Origin: Falsihalocynthiibacter arcticus | GTDB lineage: Bacteria > Pseudomonadota > Alphaproteobacteria > Rhodobacterales > Rhodobacteraceae | Direction of reading: 5' to 3' | Assembly (NCBI RefSeq): GCF_000812665.2 | Contig: NZ_CP014327.1 | Coordinates: forward strand, 2,819,501 to 2,883,500 | DNA: 64,000 nucleotides | Shown here: positions 63,601-64,000 of the stretch, one piece after another | Layout of the letters: each line of letters begins with the position of its first letter | Numbering within the stretch: position 1 is the first letter of the stretch | Translations under genes and position numbers: made by a program | Notes under the pieces: generated by a model | Told to the model about the DNA's origin: nothing | The model's database searches: none | What the model saw: only the letters and a program-made list of their open reading frames with translations

Positions 63601-64000
63601 ATGTCACATTTGGAAGATATTCGCGCGAAGTCGAGGTTTCGCGATTTATTTGAGGGTCAGTTTCAGCACGCAGCAATCGCAGCTTTTATGGCGATTGGCG
63701 CGTGTTCATTGCTTGTACGGGTAGAGGACGGCCCTTGGTATTTGCTGCTGAATTCAATCGTATGGGCCAAGATTGCCATTATCCTTGCTATTGTCCATCA
63801 GGCGCTCGTGGCTGGGGTGTTTCGGCTGCAGCTTTACAAAAACTGGATGAGCAAGCGGTTTGGCGAGCGGGATATGCAGGTCTGGGCGGGGATATTCCTT
63901 CCGTTGTTGATTGCGCGCCCTTTGGCTGTGCTTTTGACAGGATTGAGCGATAGAACACCGATCACGGGATATAACACGCTCGAAGTCATACTCGGCGTCG
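63601..64000 (+). CDS. Membrane protein, N-terminal part, cut by the window end
   Basis: ATG 63601, with AAAAAGGAGA upstream, opens a frame that stays open to base 64000 (133 residues seen). It starts MSHLEDIRAKSRFRDLFEG and has at least three hydrophobic stretches (HAAIAAFMAIGACSLLV; WAKIAIILAIVHQALVAGVF; VWAGIFLPLLIARPLAVLL). I do not recognise the family; it could be a small methyltransferase-type or NnrU-like membrane protein. Confidence 0.6.
   Translation, partial: MSHLEDIRAKSRFRDLFEGQFQHAAIAAFMAIGACSLLVRVEDGPWYLLLNSIVWAKIAIILAIVHQALVAGVFRLQLYKNWMSKRFGERDMQVWAGIFLPLLIARPLAVLLTGLSDRTPITGYNTLEVILGV

Overview
The window looks like chromosomal DNA from an alphaproteobacterium of the order Rhodobacterales, most likely the roseobacter group. 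This rests on gene content and layout, not on a marker gene: a form I aerobic CO dehydrogenase operon, an frcR/frcBCAK sugar-uptake cluster, a TRAP transporter, an imelysin/di-haem cytochrome operon and a large deoxysugar/sugar-acid cluster. Base composition is moderate and fairly even. I see no rRNA, tRNA, CRISPR array, prophage or replication origin.

Layout. 1-1.7 kb: tail of an NADP-dependent oxidoreductase and a cardiolipin synthase. 2.0-10.5 kb: an MHYT-LytTR regulator (CoxC type), then coxM-coxS-coxL-coxD-coxE-coxF, a 49-codon gene and coxG, tightly packed or overlapping. 10.5-15.5 kb: a ROK repressor divergent from frcB-frcC-frcA-frcK. 15.5-19.8 kb: a secreted subtilisin/RTX protease gene, now broken by an IS110/IS1111-type element and by a frameshift inside a perfect 18-bp inverted repeat. 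19.9-27.3 kb: small exported proteins, a glycosyltransferase operon (GtrA, GT2, ArnT-like), a MipA-like outer-membrane protein, a dienelactone hydrolase and an acyltransferase. 27.8-33.9 kb: TRAP transporter (dctPQM), DeoR regulator, AgaS-like SIS protein and KbaZ/GatZ. 33.9-34.8 kb: ArsR and SRPBCC pair. 34.8-52.3 kb: a deoxysugar/sugar-acid cluster with an IclR regulator, a lactonase, a complete ABC importer, mutarotase, dehydrogenases, an enolase-superfamily dehydratase, a split UxaA-type dehydratase, a FAH-family hydrolase and KduI. A CoA-dependent set (two CaiB/BaiF CoA-transferases, two MaoC proteins) and a solute-binding-like protein with no signal peptide are interleaved with it. 52.4-57.3 kb: imelysin, di-haem oxidoreductase, imelysin, DUF1513. 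57.5-64 kb: AGCS symporter, a small membrane protein, a broken sulfotransferase-like gene, leucine dehydrogenase divergent from an Lrp regulator, a Gfo/Idh/MocA oxidoreductase and the start of a membrane protein.

How the genes work together. The cox genes encode the three subunits of Mo-Cu CO dehydrogenase and the maturation proteins for its cluster. The 38-49 kb genes fit the non-phosphorylative L-fucose/L-rhamnose route: uptake, mutarotation, oxidation to a lactone, hydrolysis, dehydration, second oxidation and cleavage. A shared 12-bp palindrome-like motif in two divergent promoters of that cluster suggests one regulon. Three binding-protein genes (frcB, dctP and the deoxysugar binding protein) are each followed by an intercistronic hairpin.

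Cautions. Three otherwise intact genes (frcC, a GT2 gene, the DUF1513 gene) each need one extra base in a G/C run to be read properly. This may be a sequencing artefact rather than biology, and it also affects how the other frameshifts should be read.
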